NCBI RefSeq assembly: GCF_001723355.1
Contig: NZ_LPWE01000014.1
Location: forward strand, 1 to 64,000
Source of the DNA: Methyloceanibacter stevinii
GTDB lineage: Bacteria; Pseudomonadota; Alphaproteobacteria; Rhizobiales; Methyloligellaceae
DNA length: 64,000 bases
Direction: 5' to 3'
The notes below the pieces were generated by a model that searched no databases, had not been told where the DNA came from, and was given only the letters and a program-made list of their open reading frames with translations. Within the stretch, counting starts at the first letter, position 1; each line of letters begins with the position of its first letter. The translations under genes and the position numbers were made by a program. Shown one piece after another: positions 37,282 to 46,009 of the stretch.

Positions 37282-39854
37282 CGGCGCAAGCAACACTCGC
37301 CGACATGCCGTCGTCCTCCGGCAACCGGTCACTGGCGTTGACGATCGCTTTGCGTGAATTGCGCGCAGGCGCGGGCGGTCTCGCCGTATTCGTCCTGTGC
37401 ATTGCGCTCGGCGTCGCGGCCGTCGCGGCGATCGGATCGCTGGCTGCCTCCTTCGACAAGGCGCTCGCCAATCAGGGGCGCCTGCTGATCGGTGGCGATC
37501 TGTCTTTCGAGGTCGTCCATCGCCAGGCAACGGCGGAAGAGTCAGCCGCGCTCCACGACCTCGGACAGATTTCCCAATCGGCGAGCTTCCGCGCCATGGC
37601 GCGCGGCCTGGACGCCAAGAGCGCGCTGATCGAGGTGAAGGCCGTCGACGGCGCCTACCCGCTCTATGGAGAGGTGAGCGTGATCGAGCCGGAAGCTCTC
37701 GGCCCCGCCTGGCGGGAACCGGGCACCGTGCTGGTGGAGCCGATCCTGCTGGAACGTCTCGGACTGAAGATCGGCGACACGCTGAAGATCGGCGAGGCCA
37801 CGACGAAAATCGCCGGCACGCTCGGCCAGCAGCCCGACCGGCTCGCCGACCGCCTGTCCTACGGCCCCAAGGTTCTGATGTCGCGCGACACGCTGGACGA
37901 GACCGGGCTCGTGCAACCCGGCAGTCTCATTCGCTGGACCTATCGCGTAAAGCTGCCGAACGACGCGGGCACGGACCGCAAGAACCTGGATACGGTGCGC
38001 AAGGCCATGGAAGCGGCGTTTCCGCAAAGCGGCTTTGCCATCCGCGACTGGACGGACCCGGCACCGTCACTCCGGCGCGACGCCAAACGCTTCACCCAGT
38101 TCATCAATTTCGTCGGACTGACCGCCCTGCTCCTCGGCGGCATTGGCGTCGGCAACGCGATCCAGAGCTACATGGCGAAGAAACGCGACGTCATCGCCAC
38201 GTTCAAATGTCTCGGGGCCACAAGCGGCCTCGTGCTCAAGGTTTATCTGATTCAAGCGGTGATGCTGGCAGGGCTCGGGATCGTCATCGGCCTGGCGCTC
38301 GGCGCGTTCGCGCCGGTTGCGATCGCGACGCTCTACGAAGACGCCCTGCCGCTGCCGCTTGCGGTCGAGCCTCATCCGATTCCGCTCATCGTCGCCGCGC
38401 TCGCGGGCCTCCTGACCATGGTCCTGTTCGTGCTGTGGCCCCTGGGCCGTGCCAGTCTTATTTCGCCGGCAAGGCTCATGCGGTCCGGACTCACGGACGA
38501 GCGGACACGCTCCGCGACGCCGTTCGCGATCGGCTCGGCCGCGGCCGGGCTCGCGCTGTTCGTGCTGGCGATCGCCTCGAGCGAAGAACGCCTCGTCACG
38601 GCGGCGATCTCCCTTGGCATCCTCGTGGCGTTCGGACTGCTGCTCGGCTTCGGAATTCTGGTGCAACGCTATGCGGCCAAGCACCGCCGCACGAAGCACC
38701 CGTCGGTTGCGCTGGCCTGGGCCAGCATCGGTGCGCCGGGGTCGCTCGCCCGCGCCATCGCCGTTTCGCTGGGCCTCGGACTCGGGCTCCTGATCGCCGT
38801 GGCCTTGATCCATGGTTCGCTGCTCACCGAGATCGAAAGTCATGTCGAGGTCGACGCCCCCGCCTATTACTTCCTCGATGTGGAGCCGGACGATCTCGCG
38901 GCGTTCGAAAAAACGGCCAAGACCATCCAGCCCGACGCCAAGATGGACAACGCGCCCATGCTGCGCGGGCGCATCGTCGAGCTCAAAGGCGTGCCTGTCC
39001 ACGAAGCCGAGGTCTCGCCCGATACACGCTGGGTCATCTCCGGCGACCGCGGCCTGACCTACACGGACAGCGTGCCCGGTGCATCCGAGATCGAGGAAGG
39101 CGAGTGGTGGCCCAAGGACTATGACGGACCGCCGCTCGTGTCCTTCGACGGCGAGCTCGCGCGCGGCCTCGGGCTCGAACTCGGAGACATGGTCACCGTC
39201 AACATTCTAGGCCGCAACGTGGAAGCCAAGATCGCCTCCATGCGCAAGATCGACTGGGAATCGCTCGCCATCAATTTCGTCATGGTGTTCTCGCCGAACA
39301 CGCTGCAAGGCGCGCCGCACCGGCTGGTCACCACGCTCGAATTGCCGAAGGGCTCGGCACCGGAAACAGAAGCAAAGATCATCCAGGGCTTGGCCGATCG
39401 CTTCCCGCTCGTGACGGCCATCAAGATCGGCGACATCGTCGACGCGGCGAAGTCGATGCTGGCTAAGCTCATGGCCGCGATCAGCGCAACGGCGGGCTTC
39501 ACCTTGCTGATCGGCGCCGCAGTGCTCGCGGGCGCCGTATCCGCCGGCCAGCAGCGCCGGACCTATCTCGCCGTGCTGTACAAGACGCTCGGCGCCACGC
39601 GCCGGCAGATTCTGGGCGCCGAACTCATCGAGTTCGGCCTGCTCGGATTGGCGACCGCCGTTCTCGCCGTGATTATCGCCACGGTGACGGCCTGGGCGCT
39701 GTGCACCTTCGCATTCGACATCACCTTCGTCTTCGATCCGTGGGCAGCCCTTGGAACCATCGGGCTCGCGCTTGCCTTGGTCTTGTCGGTGGGGGCGATC
39801 ACGACCTGGCGCGTACTTTCGGTCAAGGCGGCGCCTTATCTGCGGGCGGAGTAG
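37278..39854 (+). CDS. ybbP: FtsX-like ABC permease, YbbP-like
   Basis: An 858-residue permease. One N-terminal membrane segment (about 33-55) precedes a large periplasmic domain. FtsX domain one (about 265-440) and FtsX domain two (about 725-855) each bring three membrane segments, with further helices between (about 415-510), about ten in all, as in YbbP. GTG 37278 overlaps the ybbA stop (GTGA). It is thought to form with YbbA a mechanotransmission-type transporter. The final residues APYLRAE are family-typical. Confidence 0.9.
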   Translation: MTAQATLADMPSSSGNRSLALTIALRELRAGAGGLAVFVLCIALGVAAVAAIGSLAASFDKALANQGRLLIGGDLSFEVVHRQATAEESAALHDLGQISQSASFRAMARGLDAKSALIEVKAVDGAYPLYGEVSVIEPEALGPAWREPGTVLVEPILLERLGLKIGDTLKIGEATTKIAGTLGQQPDRLADRLSYGPKVLMSRDTLDETGLVQPGSLIRWTYRVKLPNDAGTDRKNLDTVRKAMEAAFPQSGFAIRDWTDPAPSLRRDAKRFTQFINFVGLTALLLGGIGVGNAIQSYMAKKRDVIATFKCLGATSGLVLKVYLIQAVMLAGLGIVIGLALGAFAPVAIATLYEDALPLPLAVEPHPIPLIVAALAGLLTMVLFVLWPLGRASLISPARLMRSGLTDERTRSATPFAIGSAAAGLALFVLAIASSEERLVTAAISLGILVAFGLLLGFGILVQRYAAKHRRTKHPSVALAWASIGAPGSLARAIAVSLGLGLGLLIAVALIHGSLLTEIESHVEVDAPAYYFLDVEPDDLAAFEKTAKTIQPDAKMDNAPMLRGRIVELKGVPVHEAEVSPDTRWVISGDRGLTYTDSVPGASEIEEGEWWPKDYDGPPLVSFDGELARGLGLELGDMVTVNILGRNVEAKIASMRKIDWESLAINFVMVFSPNTLQGAPHRLVTTLELPKGSAPETEAKIIQGLADRFPLVTAIKIGDIVDAAKSMLAKLMAAISATAGFTLLIGAAVLAGAVSAGQQRRTYLAVLYKTLGATRRQILGAELIEFGLLGLATAVLAVIIATVTAWALCTFAFDITFVFDPWAALGTIGLALALVLSVGAITTWRVLSVKAAPYLRAE

Positions 39855-40024
39855 AACGGCGACGCGATCGGAAACCGGCGGGAAACCGATAGAAGTTTCC
39901 GATTGCCGGGTCACGATCCCATCATCTTGCGGAAATAGCCTGAAACCCCCATATTTCACGCAAATGCGGCGTTGGCCGCGACGAAGTACGACCAACGAAA
40001 CAACGGAACAAAGGACCCAATTTC

Positions 40025-40783
40025 ATGGCGGAACTCGACAGACGTTATGAGCAGACGGTCGGACGCGCCGATGCGGGCGTGATCGACCAGGGGCTGCGCG
40101 CCTACATGCTCCGCGTCTACAACTACATGGCCTCCGGCGTGGCAATCACCGGCGTGGTCGCTTATGCGGTCTACGCGATGTCGGTGGTGACGGGCGCGGA
40201 CGGCTCCATCACGGGGCTCACCTCGTTCGGCAACCTCATGTTTGCCAGCGCCTTCAAGTGGGTCGTGATCTTCGCGCCGCTGGCGATGGTGTTCTTCCTA
40301 TCGTTCAAGATCCAGACCCTAAGTGTCGGCACGGCTCAAATGCTGTTCTGGCTCTTCGCAGCGCTCATGGGCGCTTCGATCTCGTCGATCTTCCTCGTCT
40401 ATGCGGGCGAGAGCATCGCTCGGGTGTTCTTCATCACGGCCGCCGCCTTCGGCGCGCTGTCCATGTGGGGCTACACCACGAAGAAGGACATTTCCGGCTG
40501 GGGCTCATTCCTCTTCATGGGCCTGATCGGCATCATCATCGCCTCGCTCGTGAACCTGTTTATCGGTTCGACGGCGCTGCAATTCGCAGTGTCCGTGATC
40601 GGTGTGCTGGTGTTTGCCGGCCTCACCGCCTACGACACGCAGCAGATCAAGGAGATGTACAGCGTCCAGGATGACGGGACCGTCGCCGGCAAGAAGGCTG
40701 TGATGGGCGCCCTTCGGCTCTATCTGGACTTCATCAACCTGTTCTTGATGCTGCTGCAGCTCTTCGGGTCGAGCCGCAACTAG
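40025..40783 (+). CDS. Bax inhibitor-1 / YccA family membrane protein
   Basis: A 252-residue protein with seven membrane segments. The BI-1 marks are the N-terminal LRAYMLRVYNYMASGVAITG, the middle AFGALSMWGYTTKKDISGWG, and the C-terminal GLTAYDTQQIKEMY followed by ALRLYLDFINLFLMLLQLFG. Bacterial members leak protons or calcium or modulate FtsH; the role here is unknown. It has its own upstream region (39855-40024) and a strong terminator after it, so it is monocistronic. Confidence 0.93.
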   Translation: MAELDRRYEQTVGRADAGVIDQGLRAYMLRVYNYMASGVAITGVVAYAVYAMSVVTGADGSITGLTSFGNLMFASAFKWVVIFAPLAMVFFLSFKIQTLSVGTAQMLFWLFAALMGASISSIFLVYAGESIARVFFITAAAFGALSMWGYTTKKDISGWGSFLFMGLIGIIIASLVNLFIGSTALQFAVSVIGVLVFAGLTAYDTQQIKEMYSVQDDGTVAGKKAVMGALRLYLDFINLFLMLLQLFGSSRN

Positions 40784-40828
40784 ATCTCAGCGGCCCTATT
40801 TCAGGCTGCACAAATGCAGAGAAACGAA

Positions 40829-40857
40829 GCCCCGGCGACACCGCCGGGGCTTTTTTC
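40829..40857 (+). terminator. Rho-independent terminator of the BI-1 gene
   Basis: A 10-bp perfect stem AGCCCCGGCG (40829-40838) and CGCCGGGGCT (40843-40852) around a four-base ACAC loop, followed by TTTTT. It lies 45 bases past the stop. Confidence 0.9.
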
Positions 40858-40990
40858 GTTGCAAAATCAGGGGTTGCACGATTGCGCCGCCACAGACGGC
40901 CGAAGTCTTGAAAAACCGCCAATCGTCGCCAGATTCTGAATTCGCGCCGGGCATCCCTCCCCGTCGCGAGGTTCCCCCCGTACGGAACCG

Positions 40991-41027
40991 GAGAAGCCCC
41001 GAGTCCCCCCCGTCTCCGGGGCTTCTC
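40991..41027. terminator. Second hairpin between BI-1 and DUF2794
   Basis: GAGAAGCCCCG (40991-41001) pairs with CGGGGCTTCTC (41017-41027) around a 15-base C-rich loop. There is no T-run on either side. It lies about 36 bases beyond the stop of the minus-strand DUF2794 gene and may mark its 3' end. Confidence 0.5.
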
Positions 41028-41062
41028 TACTGTCCGCTGATAGAGATTAGGCGGCTGGACCG

Positions 41063-41449
41063 TCAGGCCTTCACCACCCGCAAACCCTTGTCCAGAGCCC
41101 GCAAAACGCGGCTCAGATCGTGGCCGCGCTTGAGGATCAGCCCGGTGGCCGCCACCACGCTATAGGCACCCTGGCGGCGTGCCAGTTTGGGGGTCTTTTC
41201 GATACGGTAGAGCGGCATTTCCGAGGAGCGCCGGAAGATCGAGAAAACGGCTTTCTCCCTGAGCATGTCGATGGCGTAGTCGCGCCACTCGCCGCTCGCC
41301 ACCATTCTTCCATAGACACTGAGAATTTGGCTGAGTTCCGCACGATCGAAGGCAATACCTTCGCGCCGCGCCGCCACCTCTGCTCCGTATGATTCGCCGC
41401 CGGCCACACGTGCCAGCGGCAAGACTATCGGCTCCGTTTCGCTCAACAC
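41063..41449 (-). CDS. DUF2794 family protein
   Basis: A 128-residue cytoplasmic protein matching the alphaproteobacterial DUF2794 family: FDRAELSQILSVYGRMVASGE, then EWRDYAIDML, AVFSIFRRSSEMPLYRIEKT and ILKRGHDLSRVLRALDKGLR (the first string is 21 residues if extended; key residues are the ELSQIL and YGRMV blocks near 37-51). Start is GTG 41449. Function is unknown, with conservation suggesting a core role. It is the last host gene before the prophage. Confidence 0.88.
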   Translation of the reverse strand: MLSETEPIVLPLARVAGGESYGAEVAARREGIAFDRAELSQILSVYGRMVASGEWRDYAIDMLREKAVFSIFRRSSEMPLYRIEKTPKLARRQGAYSVVAATGLILKRGHDLSRVLRALDKGLRVVKA

Positions 41450-41782
41450 GCGCCTCCTGTGACGGAACCGTCATGATGACCGTGCGGCAGGTGAATATCA
41501 AGCGACTCCCGCGCCACAGGAGCAGCCGCAGTGCTTGTAACAAAACGTAACAGAAATCACAGTTCCGCCCCGTTTCAGTCAACGGCACGCCCCAGAAATC
41601 CTTAGGATATCGAGAGTTGCCTTATGGCCCGGTCCTAGTCGAGGGATCTCGGAATATCAGCCCCCCAGCCCCCCGGGGTCTTTCGCGGGGGCCGGGCCGT
41701 TGTTTTCAGTGGCACTACTGTAGCCGGACGCTTGATTTCGGAGTCCGGGACACTTGAACCTGTAGCACGTTCAAAAGGCAAC
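41450..41782. other. Host-prophage junction region, no gene seen
   Basis: This 333-bp stretch has no convincing ORF. From the host side it holds a small palindrome (GACGGAACCGTC, 41460-41471). Next come two copies of AGCCCCCC near 41660-41676, inside a C/G-rich hairpin (CCCCC...GGGGG, about 41670-41691). Then TG at 41701 opens a sequence with two CTGTAGC repeats (41718-41724 and 41760-41766), CGGAC...GTCCG and TTGAAC...GTTCAA inverted repeats. Mu-like phage ends begin with TG and carry repeated transposase sites, so the phage right end probably lies here; the exact base is not established. Confidence 0.4.
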
Positions 41783-42574
41783 CTAGCCCCGGCCGGTGAT
41801 GATCAACTCGCCGGCCGGGTGGCCCCCTCCCCCCTGGATTGAATAGTTGACCGTCACGGGCGTTTTCCGGGCCCACGAGAAGGCGTCGCGGATCTCCGGC
41901 ACGTCGTTTATCGACAGGATGAAGCGTCCTCGAAGGGCCTTCAAACGGTCGCTGAGGGCCTCGAATTCGGCCCGCTCGAATAGCCCCCTCCCGTAGATAT
42001 GCTCCGTGCCCCAATAGGGCGGGTCGAGATAGAACAGCGTCCCCTTGCGGTCGTAGCGATCGAGCACCTCGGCCCAGCCCAGACACTCGATAATCACGCC
42101 CGACAGGCGCTCGTGCAGCTCTTCCAGGACCGGACCCAACTTGGTCACGTCGAACGTGCCCGGCCGGCCGACGGAGACTCCGAAATTCTGCTTGTCGACC
42201 TTCCCGCCATAGGCCGTGCGCTGCAGGTAGAGAAAACGCGCCGCCCGCTGCAGGTCGGTCAGCGTCGTCGGGTCCGTGCGCGACAGCCGTTCGAACTCGC
42301 GCCGGCTGGTGAGCTGGTAGCGCAGCATGTCCATGAACGGCACGTAGTGCCGCTGGAGGATGCGGAACAGGTTCGCGACCTCGCCATTGGCGTCGTTGAT
42401 GACCTCGCACTTCGCCGCCTGGCTACGCCGAAAGAAGATGCCCCCCATACCCACGAAGGGCTCCACATAGGTCTCGTGTGGCGTCCGCTCGATCATGGCC
42501 ACGAGGCGCCCTGCCAGGTTCCTTTTGCCGCCCGTATAGGGCGCTGCCGGCGTCGCCGGCTTAACGTTACGCAT
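41783..42574 (-). CDS. Phage DNA adenine methylase (D12 class)
   Basis: A 263-residue N6-adenine methyltransferase. Motif I region AAPYTGGKRNLA plus EPFVGMGGIFFRRSQ binds SAM. Motif IV is YLDPPYWGTE (DPPY catalytic). AYGGKVDKQNFGVS is a D12-family block. It would methylate phage or host DNA, usually to escape restriction. It is the last gene before the phage end, where Mu carries mom. ATG 42574 is chosen (a GTG lies one codon before). No restriction partner is seen nearby. Confidence 0.9.
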   Translation of the reverse strand: MRNVKPATPAAPYTGGKRNLAGRLVAMIERTPHETYVEPFVGMGGIFFRRSQAAKCEVINDANGEVANLFRILQRHYVPFMDMLRYQLTSRREFERLSRTDPTTLTDLQRAARFLYLQRTAYGGKVDKQNFGVSVGRPGTFDVTKLGPVLEELHERLSGVIIECLGWAEVLDRYDRKGTLFYLDPPYWGTEHIYGRGLFERAEFEALSDRLKALRGRFILSINDVPEIRDAFSWARKTPVTVNYSIQGGGGHPAGELIITGRG

Positions 42575-42614
42575 CACTCAGGCTTTCCCTCGCGCGCGCC
42601 CGAGTCAGCATCGT

Positions 42615-42639
42615 CCCGCCGCCGAAAGGCGGTGGCGGG
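42615..42639. terminator. GC-rich hairpin before the phage methylase
   Basis: CCCGCCGCC pairs with GGCGGTGGCGGG-type sequence (one G-T pair) around GAAAGGC-like loop bases. There is no T-run. It may separate the tail-fibre transcript from the methylase. A 27-codon ORF also overlaps this gap but lacks support. Confidence 0.4.
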
Positions 42640-42720
42640 AAGCGTTGTGTCATGCTGCGCTTGGCGGGGTGTTATCTTGGCGGATGCCCCCGCTGCCGGG
42701 CTTGCCCGGCCCCGTCTCCC

Positions 42721-43515
42721 CTACGCCGGCACGCTGGGCCAGCGCCAATCCTCGTCGAAGTCGTCCGGAATCGGGTCCATGTCCTTCAGGTCCCGAGCGG
42801 CAATGATGACCTCCGAGGCCCAAGGCATGACGCGCTGTGCGAACAGCGCGAAGGCTTCTGCGGCCGTCAGCCCCACCTTGGCGTTGTCCATGGCAATGCC
42901 CTCGAAGGTCGGCAGCGGCGACACCCCCATGGCAATCGAAATACCCGCGTTCGACCCAATGGCGTTCCACTTGGCGATGCTCTTGTCGTCGCAGGCCCAG
43001 GACTTCCCCGTGACCGGATCAGCGAAGCCCTCGTTCAGGCGACGGTCGCGCTCGGCGTCGATCTTGGGCCGGAGCACTGCCGCCCGCTTTTCGGCGTCCT
43101 CCGCCCACTCGCCGGCTTCCGGGTCCCACGTGTCGTATGGGCCGGGTTCGTCCTTCGTCACGTCATCGGGCAATGGCCCCAATTCGTTGTGCGTGATCGA
43201 CGACCCCATGGGTGCGACCAGGTTGTCCTCTTCGTCGAGGCGATCCGCCGTCAGGTAGACGGTCAACGGCAGGCGCACGCCCGTTTCGGGGTCGCGCGGC
43301 TGGTGATCCTCGACCTGCACCCAACCGCCCTCGATGAAGCAGCGCGCGTGCCCGTCCACTTCGTCGGGGGGCGCCATCGTCGTTGCATTCGCCGGCACGC
43401 CATAACGGCTGGGATCGGCGTCTGGTAAATGGCGCCGGGTCCAAACAACTTGCGCCTCGCGCGGATTGCCGGGCAGCAGCTCCCCGGTCTTCGGGTTGTA
43501 GGTCCAGATTTCCAT
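42721..43515 (-). CDS. Phage tail fibre assembly-like protein, DUF4376 type
   Basis: A 264-residue protein just after the fibre gene. Its N-terminal half is Pro/Asp-rich (WTYNPKTGELLPGNP). The C-terminal half (about 150-255) has RPKIDAERDRRLNEGFADPV and later KWNAIGSNAGI, matching the DUF4376 pattern found in tail-fibre assembly or fibre-associated proteins. It is acidic and soluble. Its ATG overlaps the fibre stop by one base, which fits coupled expression with its fibre partner. The precise role (chaperone or structural tip) is not resolved. Confidence 0.75.
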   Translation of the reverse strand: MEIWTYNPKTGELLPGNPREAQVVWTRRHLPDADPSRYGVPANATTMAPPDEVDGHARCFIEGGWVQVEDHQPRDPETGVRLPLTVYLTADRLDEEDNLVAPMGSSITHNELGPLPDDVTKDEPGPYDTWDPEAGEWAEDAEKRAAVLRPKIDAERDRRLNEGFADPVTGKSWACDDKSIAKWNAIGSNAGISIAMGVSPLPTFEGIAMDNAKVGLTAAEAFALFAQRVMPWASEVIIAARDLKDMDPIPDDFDEDWRWPSVPA

Positions 43516-44993
43516 TAGCCGAGCCTCATTTGCTTGGAGACATAGTGGTTGACCGACCGCACTTCCGAGTTCGCGGACAGGTACTTCGTTGTCTCGCCTA
43601 CGGATGCGTCGAGAAAGAACGCATTTACCCTGGTGCCGCCGCTCGTTGAGGCACTCGAACCCACAGCTCCGCTAACACCAAATGCTCCAGTAGGCCCTTG
43701 AAACGGGATACCAGAACCTGCCGCAACGACAGTACCCTCGATATTCGGCGCACCGTCGATCTGTCCCGTGCCGGGGTAGTCGCCGATTTGGCCGTCACCG
43801 GCACGCGCCGAGCGGCCGGCGGCGTCGGGGTCGACACCAGCGCCGTTGTCCCACACGCGGTCGAACATGCCGCGCCGGTCAGTCAGGATCAGATCGCTGC
43901 CAGAGACCATCCAAGGGTTCCGCGCCGCACAGCGCGGGTTGTCGACAGCGCCATTCGTGATCGTCGAGCCGTCCAGGAAGATGAACCCAGGGCGCGCGAC
44001 CGCATCGTAGTTTTCGACGATCTCGCCCGCCGGCGTTTGCGCCGTGTAGAGGTCCAGGAATTCGATGGGATCGGCGTCCAGCGTGCCGCCTTTCGCCGAC
44101 ATGCCTTGATAGATCAGCCCAGCATTCAACTGGCCTTCCTGCACCGTGACGAAGGCCCCACAATGGGCATCGAATGTCCCATAGGCCGGGGCACGGGTCA
44201 TCGGCACACCGGCGCCATTCCAGACATAAATGCCCACCTCGGCCGGCGCGTCCTGCAGCCAGGCAAGGACCGTCTCACCGGCCACCATCGCCACGTCATC
44301 GATGGCAGCGCCCGGCGCGTCTAAGTCGATGTCGCCCGTCGCGGCAACGCGCACGGAGAACCCGAGACCGTCCTTGATCGTCGCCAGTGCCGTCGGGCTT
44401 TGAAGCGCCCTCGAAAGCCCCTCGAAGACGAAGGCAGTCCCCGTGCAGCGAACAATGCCGTCAAGGCCGTTCGCCACGACCATGGTCGCGCCGCCGTCGA
44501 TCAGCTCGGCGCCGTTCGGGTCGATCGTTACGGCGCCGCCCGCCGCTACAACATGGCAGAACCAGTCGTTGCCGACAGTGGCCGCCGCCGGCAGCGACAG
44601 CGTGAGGGCGTCCGACGCAACGAACACCTTGCCGCGATCCTTGAAGGTCGCCGCGTAGTTCGCGGCCAACGGCTTCAGCTCGCGCGATACCGACCCCGCG
44701 TCGCCGACAAACCGGACCACGGCCGTGCCGGACAACGCGATCTTGTCCGTGCCCACGGAGCCGCTAATCTTCGAGACGATGACGTTGCGGGTGAGAAGGC
44801 CGGTCGTGGCGTTGTACGTGCCCCACCCAATTTCCATGTCCGCGCCGTCATCGACGCGATAGATGGGCGTGTCCCCCGTGACGGCGCCGGCCTCGACAGG
44901 CGTCAGAAAATTATCGTCATAAGCGGCGCCGGTCGTGATGGACCCTTGCCCGACCGTCGCGGTGAACACCCGCACATTGTTGAAGTAGCGCAT
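43515..44993 (-). CDS. Phage tail fibre protein
   Basis: A 492-residue fibre. The N-terminus (MRYFNNVRVFTATVGQGSIT) resembles the virion-attachment part of other fibres. The middle is beta-rich and Gly/Ala/Thr-rich. The C-terminal third has GFIFLDGSTITNG, then YPGTGQIDG and a Gly/Ser-rich stretch, similar to phage tail-collar-type receptor-binding tips. It probably binds the host surface. The order fibre then DUF4376 protein then methylase marks the end of the tail module. No inversion sites are seen, so there is no sign of fibre switching. Confidence 0.75.
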   Translation of the reverse strand: MRYFNNVRVFTATVGQGSITTGAAYDDNFLTPVEAGAVTGDTPIYRVDDGADMEIGWGTYNATTGLLTRNVIVSKISGSVGTDKIALSGTAVVRFVGDAGSVSRELKPLAANYAATFKDRGKVFVASDALTLSLPAAATVGNDWFCHVVAAGGAVTIDPNGAELIDGGATMVVANGLDGIVRCTGTAFVFEGLSRALQSPTALATIKDGLGFSVRVAATGDIDLDAPGAAIDDVAMVAGETVLAWLQDAPAEVGIYVWNGAGVPMTRAPAYGTFDAHCGAFVTVQEGQLNAGLIYQGMSAKGGTLDADPIEFLDLYTAQTPAGEIVENYDAVARPGFIFLDGSTITNGAVDNPRCAARNPWMVSGSDLILTDRRGMFDRVWDNGAGVDPDAAGRSARAGDGQIGDYPGTGQIDGAPNIEGTVVAAGSGIPFQGPTGAFGVSGAVGSSASTSGGTRVNAFFLDASVGETTKYLSANSEVRSVNHYVSKQMRLG

Positions 44994-45002
44994 GCGTTTC
45001 TC

Positions 45003-45518
45003 CTAGCTCGCCAATGCCTGCACGCGGGACGGCTGGCGGCGCGCGCCGACCTCCGGCGTGAACGCAGTCAGCTCGACCACCAACGGGTAGGGTTGCGAGA
45101 TTGCGACACCGGTCACGACGCTAGGGGGCGGCACAATCAGATTGAGCCCCGCCGGCCGTGTGAACGTGTTTGCCTCGCCGCGCCCGGTGATCTCCGCCTC
45201 TGCCAGCGCCGGCTCCGCCTCTCGCGTTTGTTCAATGCCCATGTCGATCAGGGCGCCGACAGTGCCAATCTCCGGCGTCGGGCCGATGACCTCAATGGCT
45301 ATCGGCGCTGCCATGCGGATGTCGACGCCCGTTAGAAGTTCCGGGGCGGGGGCGGCGACGGCGATGTCCAACGGCGCCGGCTGCTGGATGAGCACGCCAG
45401 CACTCACTTGCGGCGCAGGAGCGATAATCTCCAACGAGGCGAGCGGGACTAGGGCCGCCACTCCCTCTTCAGAGAGTTCGCCGAGAGCAAATTCCGCGAT
45501 GGCGCCGAAACTGTCCAT
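45003..45518 (-). CDS. Phage hypothetical protein with repeated Pro-rich strands, 171 aa
   Basis: ATG 45518 (MDSFGAIAEFALGE) is preferred to an upstream start in another gene. The body is a series of alternating short strands and turns such as LASLEIIAPAPQVSAGV, LDIAVAAPAPEL and IAIEVIGPTPEIG: a repeating unit with an AAPAPE/GPTPE core roughly every 23 residues. This looks like a fibrous or Ig-like tail component. No family is recognised. It lies between the 152-aa protein and the fibre, so a structural tail role is likely. Confidence 0.6.
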   Translation of the reverse strand: MDSFGAIAEFALGELSEEGVAALVPLASLEIIAPAPQVSAGVLIQQPAPLDIAVAAPAPELLTGVDIRMAAPIAIEVIGPTPEIGTVGALIDMGIEQTREAEPALAEAEITGRGEANTFTRPAGLNLIVPPPSVVTGVAISQPYPLVVELTAFTPEVGARRQPSRVQALAS

Positions 45519-45535
45519 GGCTCCGGGTCCGCTCC

Positions 45536-45994
45536 CTATGCCGGCGGCGAATAGTTGAAGCGAAGGATTCCGTTGATGTGCCAGCGGACCTTGAACGCCG
45601 TGCTTTCGCCTGCTTCCTGCGCGCCGCCGAAGTCGCAATGGAGGAAGGGCACAAGGACCCCGCCGCCCGCGTCGTAGTAGACGACGAAGGCGGACGCCGG
45701 ACCGATATTACCGCCCACGGCAATTTTCGAAATCTCGTCACCAGCGAACTTCGCGTCGTCGGTCGTGTCGACTGTCACCGCCGCGCCGGTTATCAGCTCG
45801 CCCCCTTCCGTCCAGCCGTTGCCGTGGACCTCATGGGCCGCGTCGACGCCGGCCGCTTCGTCGAGCGTCGTATGGGCCGCATCAAAGGCCGGTGCGGTCG
45901 CTGCCAGCAACATGACGTAGAGGCCATCCAGGTCGACCTCCTGGTTCGCCAGCAGCTTCGGCGTGTGGTTGTAGAGGCGGTAGGTGAAGGCCAT
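45536..45994 (-). CDS. Phage structural hypothetical protein, 152 aa
   Basis: The product starts MAFTYRLYNHTPKLLANQ, is beta-rich and acidic, and has GWTEGGELITGAAVTVDTTDD and a Trp-rich C-terminal strand RWHINGILRFNYS. No family is recognised with confidence; similar-sized proteins with an early DLDGLYVMLL segment occur in tail modules of alphaproteobacterial phages. It lies between two fibre-type genes with short spacings. A minor tail or fibre component is likely. Confidence 0.6.
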   Translation of the reverse strand: MAFTYRLYNHTPKLLANQEVDLDGLYVMLLAATAPAFDAAHTTLDEAAGVDAAHEVHGNGWTEGGELITGAAVTVDTTDDAKFAGDEISKIAVGGNIGPASAFVVYYDAGGGVLVPFLHCDFGGAQEAGESTAFKVRWHINGILRFNYSPPA

Positions 45995-46009
45995 TGACGG
46001 GCTCCGTTG

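Noticed and set aside
41783-42574. Restriction-modification system around the adenine methylase
   Set aside because: No endonuclease gene is adjacent; an orphan phage methylase explains it better.
42578-42660. 27-codon ORF just before the phage methylase
   Set aside because: Proline-rich, overlaps a hairpin, no clear ribosome site; too little support.
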